Shown here piece after piece: positions 7,228 to 15,163 of a stretch of DNA of 64,000 nucleotides. Source of the stretch: Roseateles subflavus (GTDB lineage Bacteria > Pseudomonadota > Gammaproteobacteria > Burkholderiales > Burkholderiaceae_C); the NCBI RefSeq assembly GCF_030285365.1, contig NZ_JASVDS010000002.1, forward strand, positions 310,001 through 374,000, given 5' to 3'. Made by a program: the position numbers and the translations under genes. Within the stretch, counting starts at the first letter, position 1. Each line of letters opens with the position of its first letter. Below the pieces are notes generated by a model. It did not search any database. It was given only the letters and a program-made list of their open reading frames with translations, and was not told where the DNA came from.

Positions 7228-9186
7228 TTACAGCGTGGGCGTGAAGCGCAGGCCGATGAACAGCGTGCGCGGTGCCTGCGAGTAGCCCTTGGCGGTCTCG
7301 TAGTTCTTGTTGAAGGCGTTGTCGAGGTTGGCCTGCAGGCGCAGCTGCGGGTTGACGCGATAGCCCACGTCCAGGTTCACCAGGCTGTAGCCGCCCAGGG
7401 GCTTGGTGTTGGCGTTGTCGTCGAAGCGGCTGCCGTGGGCCTGCAGCTGGATGCCGCCGGACCACTGGTCCAGCGTCTTCTCGATGCGCAGGTTGCCGTG
7501 CTTCTTGGCGCGGCGGCCGAGCAGCTTGTCGGTGGCCAGATCGCGCGGATTCTGGAAGTCCACGCCGCCCTGCACGCGCAGGCGGAAGAGCTGCGTCTCG
7601 CCCTGCAGGCTCACGCCCTGCAGCCGCACCTTGGCGAGGTTGCCGTAGCAGCCGCCGTAGGTGGAGACGCAGTTGGCGGCGAAGCCGCTGTCCCAGGAGA
7701 TCAGGTCGCGGATGCGGTTGTTGTAGACGGTGAGGCTCAGCTCGCTGTCGCCCTGGCTCCAGTTCAGGCCCAGCTCGGCATTGCGGCCGCGCTCGGGGTT
7801 GAGCGCCGCCACGCCGGGCTTGGGGCCGTACTCGCTGAAGCTCTGGTAGAGCGTCGGTGCGCGGAAGGCGGTGCCGGCGCTGGCCCAGGCGCGCCAGCCG
7901 GGCAGGAAGCGCCAGCCCGCGGCCACGGTGCCGGTGTTGATGCCGCCGAAGGCGCTGTCCTGGTCATGCCGCAGGTGCAGCTGGGCGTCGACGGCAGCGT
8001 CGCTGTAGAGGTAGCTGGCGGCGATGGCGTTCTGGTGGCGCTTGGCCTGGCCGCCGGTCGAGGGCATCAGGCCGGAGTTCACCAGCTTGTCCTCGCGGCG
8101 CTCCAGCACGGCGTTGAGCTGCCCCACGGCCAGCTTCATCGTGCTGCCCAGGGTGTACTGGCGCACCTGCGTCTCGGTCAGGTAGGTCGAGGCCTGGTTG
8201 GTGAGCGTCTCGTAGCGCTCGCGCGAGTCCCCGATCGAGACCTCCGTCTGCCAGTCCGGCGTCCACTGTGCGCTCCACAGCCCGCGGGTGGCGCGGGTGT
8301 TGTGCAGGTTGCGGTCTTCGACGCCGGGCTTGGGCTTGGCCGCGGCATCGTAGGCGCTGTCCAGGGCGCTGTAGGTGTTGACCAGCTCCAGGCGCTGGCC
8401 CTTGTCGAGCTGGTAGCCCAGGCGTGCGTTGGCGCTGTGCATGCGCCAGCCGTCGATGTCCGGGTTGTAGGCGGGGTCGTTCAGGACCTTGCGGATGTTG
8501 AAGCCGTCGGCCACTTCCTCGGCCAGGCTCAGGGCGTAGTCCAGGTCACCGGCCGCGCCGCTGATGCTGAAGTCACCGCGGACCAGACCCAGGCTGCCGA
8601 CGCCCGCGCCGATCTCGATGGTCGGCGTGCGCTTGCCCTTGCGGGTGAAGACCTGGATCACGCCCGCCACGGCATCGGAGCCGTAGACGCTGCTGGCCGC
8701 ACCGCGGACGATCTCCACGCGCTCGATCTGCGCCAGGGGAATGGCCTCCCAGGCGGCACCGCCGGAGCCGGACTGGGTGTCCATGCGCACGCCGTCCACC
8801 AGCAGCAGGGTGTGCTGGGTGTTGGCGCCGCGCAGGAAGAGGCTGGTGTTGGTGCCGGGGTTGCCATTGCGCACGAGCTCGACACAGGACTGGCGGCCCA
8901 GCAGATCGACCAGGTTGCCGAAGCCCTGGCGCTCGATGTCGGCGCGGGTCAGCACGGTGACGTCGGCCAGCACCTGGCTGAGGTCGAGCTTGGAGCGGGT
9001 GGCGGTCACCTGGACCTGGCCCAGCTTGTTGGGGGCCTCCTGGGCCACGGCGGCGGTGGCCATCAGGCTCAGCGCGAGCGTGCTCAGGGCGAAGCGGGGG
9101 GTGACGGACGGGGCGAGGGACGCGAGCGTGGCAGACAGGCGCGCAGCCGAAGGCAGGCGTGCAGCACGCGAAATCGAAGCGGACAT
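7228..9186 (-). CDS. btuB: TonB-dependent vitamin B12 outer-membrane receptor
   Basis: 652 residues from ATG 9186. The first ~50 residues form a long signal peptide ending near TAAVAQE, then a plug domain (LDLSQVLADVTVLTRADIER; VEIVRGAASSVYGSDAVAGV) and a beta-barrel with an aromatic-containing C-terminal strand (TLFIGLRFTPTL). It binds cobalamin at the cell surface and is energised by TonB–ExbB–ExbD. An upstream in-frame GTG at 9270 would lie inside the riboswitch terminator hairpin, so the downstream ATG is preferred, although it lacks a clear Shine–Dalgarno. It is the first gene after the cobalamin riboswitch and the head of the operon. Confidence 0.93.
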   Translation of the reverse strand: MSASISRAARLPSAARLSATLASLAPSVTPRFALSTLALSLMATAAVAQEAPNKLGQVQVTATRSKLDLSQVLADVTVLTRADIERQGFGNLVDLLGRQSCVELVRNGNPGTNTSLFLRGANTQHTLLLVDGVRMDTQSGSGGAAWEAIPLAQIERVEIVRGAASSVYGSDAVAGVIQVFTRKGKRTPTIEIGAGVGSLGLVRGDFSISGAAGDLDYALSLAEEVADGFNIRKVLNDPAYNPDIDGWRMHSANARLGYQLDKGQRLELVNTYSALDSAYDAAAKPKPGVEDRNLHNTRATRGLWSAQWTPDWQTEVSIGDSRERYETLTNQASTYLTETQVRQYTLGSTMKLAVGQLNAVLERREDKLVNSGLMPSTGGQAKRHQNAIAASYLYSDAAVDAQLHLRHDQDSAFGGINTGTVAAGWRFLPGWRAWASAGTAFRAPTLYQSFSEYGPKPGVAALNPERGRNAELGLNWSQGDSELSLTVYNNRIRDLISWDSGFAANCVSTYGGCYGNLAKVRLQGVSLQGETQLFRLRVQGGVDFQNPRDLATDKLLGRRAKKHGNLRIEKTLDQWSGGIQLQAHGSRFDDNANTKPLGGYSLVNLDVGYRVNPQLRLQANLDNAFNKNYETAKGYSQAPRTLFIGLRFTPTL

Positions 9187-9243
9187 GAGAGAAGTAGGGA
9201 CAACGAGGCGTTCCAGGTGCCAGCTTCCCCGCAGGCTCCTGTG

Positions 9244-9273
9244 AAAACGAGGTGATGCTTGCGCGTTCACCTC
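9244..9273 (-). terminator. intrinsic terminator forming the riboswitch expression platform
   Basis: Minus-strand arms GAGGTGA (9267–9273) and TCACCTC (9249–9255) enclose an 11-base loop and are followed by a short T-run (TTTT, 9244–9247). It lies between the B12-box and the btuB start, the expected position of a transcriptional OFF switch. Confidence 0.8.
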
Positions 9274-9276
9274 ACC

Positions 9277-9458
9277 CGTTGGCCGGTATCCGGGCTGGCG
9301 GAACGCGCTCCTGCATCCTTCCCAGCGCCTTGGCGCGCCAGTGGATTCCTGTGCAGCAACTGAAGGCCTTTCGGCCTTGTCCGCTTACCGTTGCGGGGAC
9401 AGCTCAGGTTAGGTCGACTTCGTGGAAGCCTTCCCTCCTGATTCCCGTTTAACTGCCC
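9277..9458 (-). promoter_or_regulatory. cobalamin (B12) riboswitch upstream of btuB
   Basis: On the minus strand the conserved elements occur in order: GGGAATC near 9440–9450, the core GCTGTCCCCGCAACGGTAAG near 9385–9405, CCACTG, GGGAAGG, and the B12-box AGCCCGGATACCGGCC at 9281–9296. These are the hallmarks of the AdoCbl riboswitch family. It is followed at once by an intrinsic terminator, so B12 binding most likely stops transcription of the whole btuB–cobN operon. Confidence 0.95.
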
Positions 9459-9670
9459 TGACCGAAGGGTCCGGGCGAGCACCAACAGCGCGCATTCTAG
9501 TGCACCGCGCCCCGGGAGCCACCAATGCCCCTCGGGCCGACCGCTTGATGGACCTCAAGCGTCGCCCGCGAGGACGCCCGAGCGGCGTCAAGGTTCGGCC
9601 TCCTCGTGTGCCTTGCGCCGCTGAACGTCGGGGAGCGCCGCGCGTTTGCCAGCGTCGGCGGGGTGCGGGT

Positions 9671-9700
9671 GTGGCTGTGGCTGTGGCTGTGGCTGTGGCT
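9671..9700. repeat. hexanucleotide tandem repeat (GTGGCT)5
   Basis: Five perfect GTGGCT copies lie in the 297-base gap (9459–9755) between the DUF4124 gene end and the riboswitch. Such a tract can vary by slipped-strand mispairing. No gene is supported in this gap; nothing else of note is seen there. Confidence 0.85.
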
Positions 9701-9755
9701 GCACCGGTCGATGCGGCCTCCACGGCGAGGCAATTGGCGTCCGGGTGCCCCCTGC

Positions 9756-10448
9756 TCAAGCCCGCTTCAGGGCGGGGGCGCTTCGGGCGCTCTCGGCAAC
9801 GCGGGGGAGGGGGAGGTCCGACGGCGCCATCGCGCCCGGGCCGTCGGATCCGGCGGGCGGGGCGGGACGCCGCGGGGGGACTTCTGGCTGGGGCCCGGTG
9901 GAGGAGGGTGTCGAGTGCGATCGCGGCCTGCTCGCCCGGGTCGTCCGGGCATCGCCATCGCCCGGCGCCTGGCCTCGGGCATGTCTGCCAGGCTTTCGCG
10001 GCGACGAAGCCGCCGGGGCCCGGGCGGCTGTGGGTGGCGGTGTGGGGCTGAGGGAGGCGGCCTGCGGCGCCTGCCGCAGCGCTTCCTGTTCCTGGCGCTG
10101 GCGGGTTTCGCGCTCCTGGCGCTGTCGATCCAGCAGGCGAAGCTCCTGCCGGTTGCGATCGTGGGCGGCGCGGGCCGCGTCGGCGTCATCAGGCGCGAAG
10201 CGGACGCGCTCGCTGGCCGCCGTCTCCCGGGGGCAGGGCGTGTTGCGCAGCTCGCGACCGTCCGGGCCGCAGCGGTAGAGCGTGAAGCTGCCGGGCACGG
10301 CGGGCGGCGTGGCCGCTGGGGCCACCGCCGCGAGGACCGGCGCCTGGCCAGCAAGCGCCAGAGCAGCGAGCATCAAGCCAACGCTCACCCGGCGGGCGTG
10401 CCCCCAACAGGTGTTCTTCCCGCGGGGGCTCATCCACCGGCTGCTCAT
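9756..10448 (-). CDS. DUF4124-type secreted protein of unknown function
   Basis: About 230 residues from ATG 10448; an ATG 15 bases downstream is also possible, as neither has a strong ribosome site. A signal peptide (VSVGLMLAALALAGQAPVLA) is followed by the short DUF4124-like motif FTLYRCGPDGRELRNTPCPR, with two cysteines, common in small exported proteins of betaproteobacteria. Next comes a charged coiled-coil-like helix rich in Arg/Gln/Glu (residues about 95–135). The rest is low-complexity Pro/Ala/Arg. The N-terminal domain is supported; the tail may be little constrained. Function unknown. Confidence 0.65.
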   Translation of the reverse strand: MSSRWMSPRGKNTCWGHARRVSVGLMLAALALAGQAPVLAAVAPAATPPAVPGSFTLYRCGPDGRELRNTPCPRETAASERVRFAPDDADAARAAHDRNRQELRLLDRQRQERETRQRQEQEALRQAPQAASLSPTPPPTAARAPAASSPRKPGRHARGQAPGDGDARTTRASRPRSHSTPSSTGPQPEVPPRRPAPPAGSDGPGAMAPSDLPLPRVAESARSAPALKRA

Positions 10449-10626
10449 CCCGTTGATGCGCACCCACCCGGCGAGCCACCGGGTTTGTCCTGACCCGGCC
10501 TGGTGCCGTGGGCTGGCCCGAAGCGGTCTCCCTGAAGGGCCCTTCGTGCGGTCCGGGAGAGCGCATGGCACACGCAGGGCTGGCCAGGGGATCCGCTTCA
10601 TGACATCGACCGGAGGGTCCCAGGGG

Positions 10627-11448
10627 TCAGGTCTTGCCCTTGCCCAGGACCGACGCCAGCGCGGCGGCCAGGGCGGAGCTCGGAGGCGTGGCGGGGGCGG
10701 GCTTGAGGGCCGGTGCGGGGGCTTTGGCGTCGAGCGCCGGCGAGCTCGAGCCGGTGGGCGATCCGGTGGGCGATCCGGACGCCGGGGCCGCCAGGGCGCC
10801 AGACGGAGCGGCCGCGTCACCCGCGGCCACTGCCGGAGGCTTCGGCGGCTTCGGCCGCTGGGGCTTGGCATGGATCTGCGTCACGGCCTTGCTCATGTCA
10901 CCCTTGAGCATCAGCTCGACGGCATCGAGGCTCTTGCTGATGCTCTGCTCGACGGCGATGCGCTCGTCGAGTGGGGGCTTGCGCAGCACGTAGGCCGCCA
11001 CCTCGCCCTTGTGGCCGGGGTGACCGATGCCCAGGCGCAGGCGCCAGAAGTTGCCGGAGCCCAGCTGGGCCTGCATGTCCTTCAGGCCGTTGTGGCCGCC
11101 GGTGCCGCCCCCCTGCTTCATCTTCATCTCGCCGGGCGGGAGGTCCAGCTCGTCGTGGATGGCCAGGATCTCTTCGGGGGTGATCTTGAAGAAGCGTGCC
11201 AGCGCGGCCACCGACTTGCCCGAGAGGTTCATGAAGGTGAGCGGCTGCAGCAGCCAGATGGGGCCGTCGGCGCCCGGGGCGTTGTTGATGCGGGCCACCA
11301 TGCCGTAGTAGCTCTTGTCGAGCTGCAGGCTCCCACCCAGGCGCCGTGCCAGCTGGTCGATCCACCAGAAGCCGGCGTTGTGGCGGGTGTCCTCGTATTC
11401 AGGGCCGGGATTGCCCAGGCCAACAAAGAGTCGAATCATGGCGTGCAT
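10627..11448 (-). CDS. pth: peptidyl-tRNA hydrolase with long C-terminal tail
   Basis: 273 residues; ordinary Pth has about 195. Catalytic residues are present: Asn in [10 protein letters not shown], His in [10 protein letters not shown] and Asp in HDELDLPPG. The enzyme recycles peptidyl-tRNA released from stalled ribosomes. The last ~80 residues form a Pro/Ala/Ser-rich tail ([11 protein letters not shown], then [12 protein letters not shown]) with no recognised fold. It lies 139 bases downstream of rplY, the standard prs–rplY–pth order. ATG 11439 ([12 protein letters not shown]) would be an equally good start. Confidence 0.96.
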   Translation of the reverse strand: MHAMIRLFVGLGNPGPEYEDTRHNAGFWWIDQLARRLGGSLQLDKSYYGMVARINNAPGADGPIWLLQPLTFMNLSGKSVAALARFFKITPEEILAIHDELDLPPGEMKMKQGGGTGGHNGLKDMQAQLGSGNFWRLRLGIGHPGHKGEVAAYVLRKPPLDERIAVEQSISKSLDAVELMLKGDMSKAVTQIHAKPQRPKPPKPPAVAAGDAAAPSGALAAPASGSPTGSPTGSSSPALDAKAPAPALKPAPATPPSSALAAALASVLGKGKT

Positions 11449-11539
11449 TATCCGGGGAGGCGATGGGGCCGTCGTCCGCAGGCGGGAGGGTGAGGCCGGG
11501 ACGACCTCCCGAGGTCTGTGGATGAGGATGCAAGGGACG

Positions 11540-11569
11540 AAAAAAAGCCCCGCCGGGGCGGGGCTTCTT
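11540..11569 (-). terminator. intrinsic terminator after rplY
   Basis: On the minus strand AGCCCCGCC and GGCGGGGCT arms form a strong GC stem followed by a run of seven T residues. It lies just after the rplY stop and before pth, so pth is probably partly uncoupled from rplY. Confidence 0.9.
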
Positions 11570-11587
11570 GCGCAAGGCGGCGAAGAA

Positions 11588-12211
11588 TTACTTCTTGCCC
11601 TTCTTGCCCTTCTTGTCGTCGGCGGCCGGAGCGGCAGCCACGACGATCTCTTCCACGACCGGGGCCACAGCGGTGGCGACCACGGGGTTCGGCTTGCCGT
11701 GGGTCACGATCTTGACGTGGGAAGCCACGACCAGGTCGTTCACGTGCACCGAGTGGCCCAGGGTCAGCTTGCTCAGGTCCACTTCGATGAACTCGGGCAG
11801 CTGTTCGGCCAGGCAGTTGATCTCCAGCTGGGTGATCACGTGGTTGACCGTGCACTTGTCGGTCTTGACGGCCGGGGATTCGGCTTCGCCCACGAAGTGC
11901 AGGGGCACCTTCTTGGAGATCTTGGTGGTGGCATCCACGCGCTGGAAGTCGATGTGCTGGACTTGCGGCTTGTAGGGGTGCATCTGGAAGTCACGCAGCA
12001 GGACCTTGGTCACGGTGCCGTTCAGTTCCATCTCGAGGATGGAGCTGTGGAAGGCTTCCTTCTTCAGGGCGTGATACAGGGCGTTGTGATCGACCTCGAT
12101 GGTGGCGGGTTCGCCAGCGCCGTAGACGATGCCAGGCACCTTGCCAGCGATACGCAGGCGGCGGCTCGCTCCGGTCCCCTGCAGCTTGCGCTCAAAAGCG
12201 ACGAATTTCAT
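11588..12211 (-). CDS. rplY: 50S ribosomal protein L25/CTC (5S rRNA-binding)
   Basis: 207 residues from ATG 12211, which has GGAG 7 bases ahead; an ATG 12 bases upstream lacks this. The protein has the L25 domain ([37 protein letters not shown]), then the CTC C-terminal domain ([32 protein letters not shown]) and a Lys-rich end [10 protein letters not shown]. The long form binds 5S rRNA in the ribosome's central protuberance. Classic position between prs and pth. Confidence 0.97.
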   Translation of the reverse strand: MKFVAFERKLQGTGASRRLRIAGKVPGIVYGAGEPATIEVDHNALYHALKKEAFHSSILEMELNGTVTKVLLRDFQMHPYKPQVQHIDFQRVDATTKISKKVPLHFVGEAESPAVKTDKCTVNHVITQLEINCLAEQLPEFIEVDLSKLTLGHSVHVNDLVVASHVKIVTHGKPNPVVATAVAPVVEEIVVAAAPAADDKKGKKGKK

Positions 12212-12279
12212 AGGTTTCTCCAAGAATGGATGGATGCCCGCGACCAGGCACCCGTGGATGCAGCCCGAAGGCCGCTGAC

Positions 12280-12303
12280 AAAAACCGGCCCGACGGGCCG
12301 GTC
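12280..12303 (-). terminator. intrinsic terminator after prs
   Basis: Minus-strand ACCGGCCC–GTC–GGGCCGGT stem followed by TTTTTG. A second GC hairpin (GGCGCTCC/GGGAGCGCC) lies just upstream near 12315–12338. Both are between the prs stop and rplY start. Confidence 0.9.
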
Positions 12304-12347
12304 ACAAACAAGCAGGCGCTCCCTTGCGAGGAGCGCCGGGCTCAGAC

Positions 12348-13310
12348 TCAGAAATTGTTGTTCTGCTCGGAGAACAGCGAGGTCACCGATTCACCGTCGG
12401 AGATGCGACGGATGGTCTCGGCGAACAGGAAGGCGACCGACAGCTGGCGGATCTTGCCGCAGGCCTTGGCCGCTTCCGACAGCGGGATCGTGTTGGTGAT
12501 GATGACTTCGTCCAGGGCCGACGTCGTGATGCGGTCGATGGCCGGGCCGGACAGGATCGGGTGGGTGCAGTAGGCAAACACGCGCTTGGCGCCGCGGTCC
12601 TTCAGCACTTCGGCCGCCTTCACCAGGGTGCCGGCGGTGTCGATCATGTCGTCCATGATCACGCAGTTGCGGCCGTCGATGTCACCGATGACGTGCATCA
12701 CTTCGGACACGTTGGCGGCGGGGCGGCGCTTGTCGATGATGGCCAGGTCGCAGCCCAGCTGCTTGGCCAGGGCGCGGGCGCGGACCACGCCGCCGACGTC
12801 GGGGCTCACCACCACTAGGTTGCTGTAGTTGCGGGCCTTGAGGTCCGACAGCAGCACCGGGCTGGCGTAGATGTTGTCGACGGGGATGTCGAAGAAGCCC
12901 TGGATCTGGTCGGCGTGCAGGTCCATGGTCAGCACGCGCTCGACGCCCACGGTCTCCAGCAGGTTGGCCACGACCTTGGCCGAGATGGGCACGCGGGTGG
13001 AGCGCGGACGGCGGTCCTGGCGGGCATAGCCGAAGTAGGGGATGACGGCCGTGATGCGGCGGGCGCTGGCGCGCTTGAGCGCGTCGACCATCACCAGCAG
13101 TTCCATCAGGTTGTCGTTCGTGGGGGCGCAGGTGGGCTGCACCACGAAGACGTCGCGAGCGCGGACGTTTTGCTGGATCTCGACCGCGACTTCGCCATCA
13201 GAGAACCGGCCGACCGAAGCCTTGCCGAGTTCCAGACCCAGATGGGTGGCGATTTCTTGGGAGAGCACCGGGTTTGCGTTGCCGGTGAAGAGGACGGTAT
13301 TCAGCAGCAC
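12348..13310 (-). CDS. prs: ribose-phosphate pyrophosphokinase
   Basis: 320 residues, normal length. Family motifs are complete: [46 protein letters not shown] and the PRPP-binding [19 protein letters not shown]. It makes PRPP from ribose 5-phosphate and ATP for nucleotide, His, Trp and NAD synthesis. It follows tRNA-Gln and ispE, and precedes rplY; a terminator separates it from rplY. Confidence 0.98.
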   Translation of the reverse strand: MLLNTVLFTGNANPVLSQEIATHLGLELGKASVGRFSDGEVAVEIQQNVRARDVFVVQPTCAPTNDNLMELLVMVDALKRASARRITAVIPYFGYARQDRRPRSTRVPISAKVVANLLETVGVERVLTMDLHADQIQGFFDIPVDNIYASPVLLSDLKARNYSNLVVVSPDVGGVVRARALAKQLGCDLAIIDKRRPAANVSEVMHVIGDIDGRNCVIMDDMIDTAGTLVKAAEVLKDRGAKRVFAYCTHPILSGPAIDRITTSALDEVIITNTIPLSEAAKACGKIRQLSVAFLFAETIRRISDGESVTSLFSEQNNNF

Positions 13311-13376
13311 AGGCCATCCTTTGAGTCAATGGCCCCGCGGCCTACCCAGCGGGTCCGGGAGGTAAGCAATGAAATT

Positions 13377-13453
13377 TGGCAGGGGAGGAAGGACTCGAAC
13401 CCTCGCATGTCGGAATCAAAATCCGATGCCTTGACCAACTTGGCGACTCCCCT
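13377..13453 (-). tRNA. tRNA-Gln (anticodon TTG)
   Basis: 77 bases including encoded CCA. Acceptor AGGGGAG pairs with CTCCCCT, discriminator G, anticodon loop ATTTTGATT presenting TTG, T-arm GGGTTCGAGTCC. Position between ispE and prs is the usual one in this bacterial group. Confidence 0.97.
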
Positions 13454-13491
13454 ACACAGGACACTGCAGAGCTGCAGCACCCTTGTAACCT

Positions 13492-14493
13492 TCAGTCTTC
13501 AGCCCATCCGCGAAGCGGGTGCTGGACCAGACTGCGGCACACCTTGCCAACCCATCCCGGAGGCAGCTCCGGTAATGTCGCCATGGGCTGGCTCGACATG
13601 CCATTCTTTCCCTGAACAGTTGCGAACACCGCGCTGCCTGAACCGGTCATCCGGCTGTTGCCGAATCTCGATTCGAGCAGGGCGAGGGCCTGCGTCACTT
13701 GACTGCTGTACTGCTCAGCGGGTTTCTGCAAATCATTCCGCGAGGAATTTTTTTCGATTTCCAGAAAGCCTGCGATTCTAGCACAACTTTCAGCGTTCAG
13801 TTCCACTCGCGAGGCAGAATTTTTTGCATTTTGCGAAGCGGCGGCAACATTCTTGCTGTTGCCTTCACTTGGCTCGGTGCCTTTTTTGCTGCCGTGCTCA
13901 GGAAAGACCGCAACTATAGCCAGAGATTCTGAGCGCTGCAAGAGGGGGCTCGAAAAAATTTCCTTCGTCGGGATGCTGACGTCGGGCTTGACGATGGCGA
14001 AGGTCCGCTCGGGCAGCGCGATGGGGGTCAGGTCTTCACCGATGCCCTGCACGAAGGCATTGCGCCCGCCGAGGAAGAAGGGCACGTCGGCGCCCAGCTT
14101 CAGGCCCAGCGGGAGCAGGCGGGACAGCGGCCAGTGCAGGCCCCACAGGCGGTTCAGCGCGAGCAGGGTCGACGCGGCGTCCGAGGAGCCGCCGCCCATG
14201 CCGGCACCGCTGGGGAGCCGCTTCTCGATGTGGAGGTCCGCGCCCAGGCCGCAGCCACTCTCGCGCTGCAGCAGCCGGGCCGCCCGCAGGCAGAGGTCGT
14301 CCGGCGGAAGGGCATCGCCGCGGTCATGTCGCTGCAGCAGGCCGTCGTGGCGGCGTTCGAAGTGCAGCGTGTCCGCCCAGTCGACGAGCACGAAGACGGA
14401 CTCGAGCAGGTGATAGCCGTCCGGCCGCTTGCCCACCACATGGAGGAAGAGGTTCAGCTTGGCGGGGGCGGGGACGTCGTAGAGCGCTTGCAT
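13492..14493 (-). CDS. ispE: 4-diphosphocytidyl-2-C-methyl-D-erythritol kinase, with unusual insertion
   Basis: 333 residues against about 285 for the family. GHMP-kinase motifs are intact: PAPAKLNLFLHVVGKRPDGY near the start, LPSGAGMGGGSSDAA at residues about 93–107, and NSRMTGSGSAVF near residue 280. It phosphorylates CDP-ME in the non-mevalonate isoprenoid pathway. Residues about 188–248 are a Ser/Asn/Lys/Glu-rich insertion (FPEHGSKKGTEPSEGNSKN) encoded by DNA clearly more A/T-rich than its surroundings (13743–13932). It lies between the well conserved VKPDVSIPTKEIFSSP and SRNDLQ motifs, in a place where the family tolerates loops. It follows lolB on the same strand. Confidence 0.95.
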   Translation of the reverse strand: MQALYDVPAPAKLNLFLHVVGKRPDGYHLLESVFVLVDWADTLHFERRHDGLLQRHDRGDALPPDDLCLRAARLLQRESGCGLGADLHIEKRLPSGAGMGGGSSDAASTLLALNRLWGLHWPLSRLLPLGLKLGADVPFFLGGRNAFVQGIGEDLTPIALPERTFAIVKPDVSIPTKEIFSSPLLQRSESLAIVAVFPEHGSKKGTEPSEGNSKNVAAASQNAKNSASRVELNAESCARIAGFLEIEKNSSRNDLQKPAEQYSSQVTQALALLESRFGNSRMTGSGSAVFATVQGKNGMSSQPMATLPELPPGWVGKVCRSLVQHPLRGWAED

Positions 14494-14566
14494 GGTCGGA
14501 GATGGACGGGAGGTGCGCAGGAGGCGTGTGGGCAGGCGCCGCAGTATGCCGGCAATGCGTTCGACT

Positions 14567-15163
14567 TCACTCCTCACGCACCAGGCGCACGCGCAGCGTG
14601 GCCTGGCGGCCGGCCCGCTGGCTGGCGACGAGCACGCCCTCGGCGAGGCGGTCGGTCTCGACGCGCCATCCCAGCTGCTCGAAGCCGGCCAGCGGTGCGG
14701 CGAGGGTCGTCGCGCCCGCACCGCTCCAGGGGCGGCCGGCGAGCCAGTCGAACAGCGCCGCGACCGGCACCGACTCGCCGAGCAGGTCCAGCGTGAGCGC
14801 ATCGAGGCTGTCGAAGCTGCGCTGCTCGCGGGGCTGCTCGAGGCTGACGCTGGTGGGCGTCCAGACGACGCGCGCCAGCAGCGATCCCGTCGGCGTCGAC
14901 AGCGCCAGCTGACCCTCGGCGGCCGTGCCCGTCAGCTCGAAGCTGCCGCTGCCGCCCTGGGCCACGCGCTGGCCGGGCAGTGGCGGGACCTGCACGCTGA
15001 GCTTGCCGCTGAAGCTGGCCACCGAGGCCGGCCCGCCCGGCAGCGATGCCGGCGCCAGGCCTTCGGCGGATGGGCGCGGCAGCTGCGCGCAGGCGGCGGC
15101 CAGCACCGCGAGGGGCAGGACGGCACCCAGCCGCCACAAGCGCCACTTCAGGCCGGACGTCAA
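14567..15163 (-). CDS. lolB: outer-membrane lipoprotein insertion factor LolB
   Basis: 198 residues with a lipoprotein signal (LAVLAAACAQ, lipobox AAAC near residue 25) and the LolB beta-barrel fold signature SFSGKLSVQVPP, GSFELTGTAAEGQLALSTPTG, then LDLLGESVPVAALFDWLAGRP. It receives lipoproteins from LolA and places them in the inner leaflet of the outer membrane. It overlaps the preceding TPR gene by 4 bases and is followed by ispE, the standard order. Confidence 0.93.
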   Translation of the reverse strand: MTSGLKWRLWRLGAVLPLAVLAAACAQLPRPSAEGLAPASLPGGPASVASFSGKLSVQVPPLPGQRVAQGGSGSFELTGTAAEGQLALSTPTGSLLARVVWTPTSVSLEQPREQRSFDSLDALTLDLLGESVPVAALFDWLAGRPWSGAGATTLAAPLAGFEQLGWRVETDRLAEGVLVASQRAGRQATLRVRLVREE

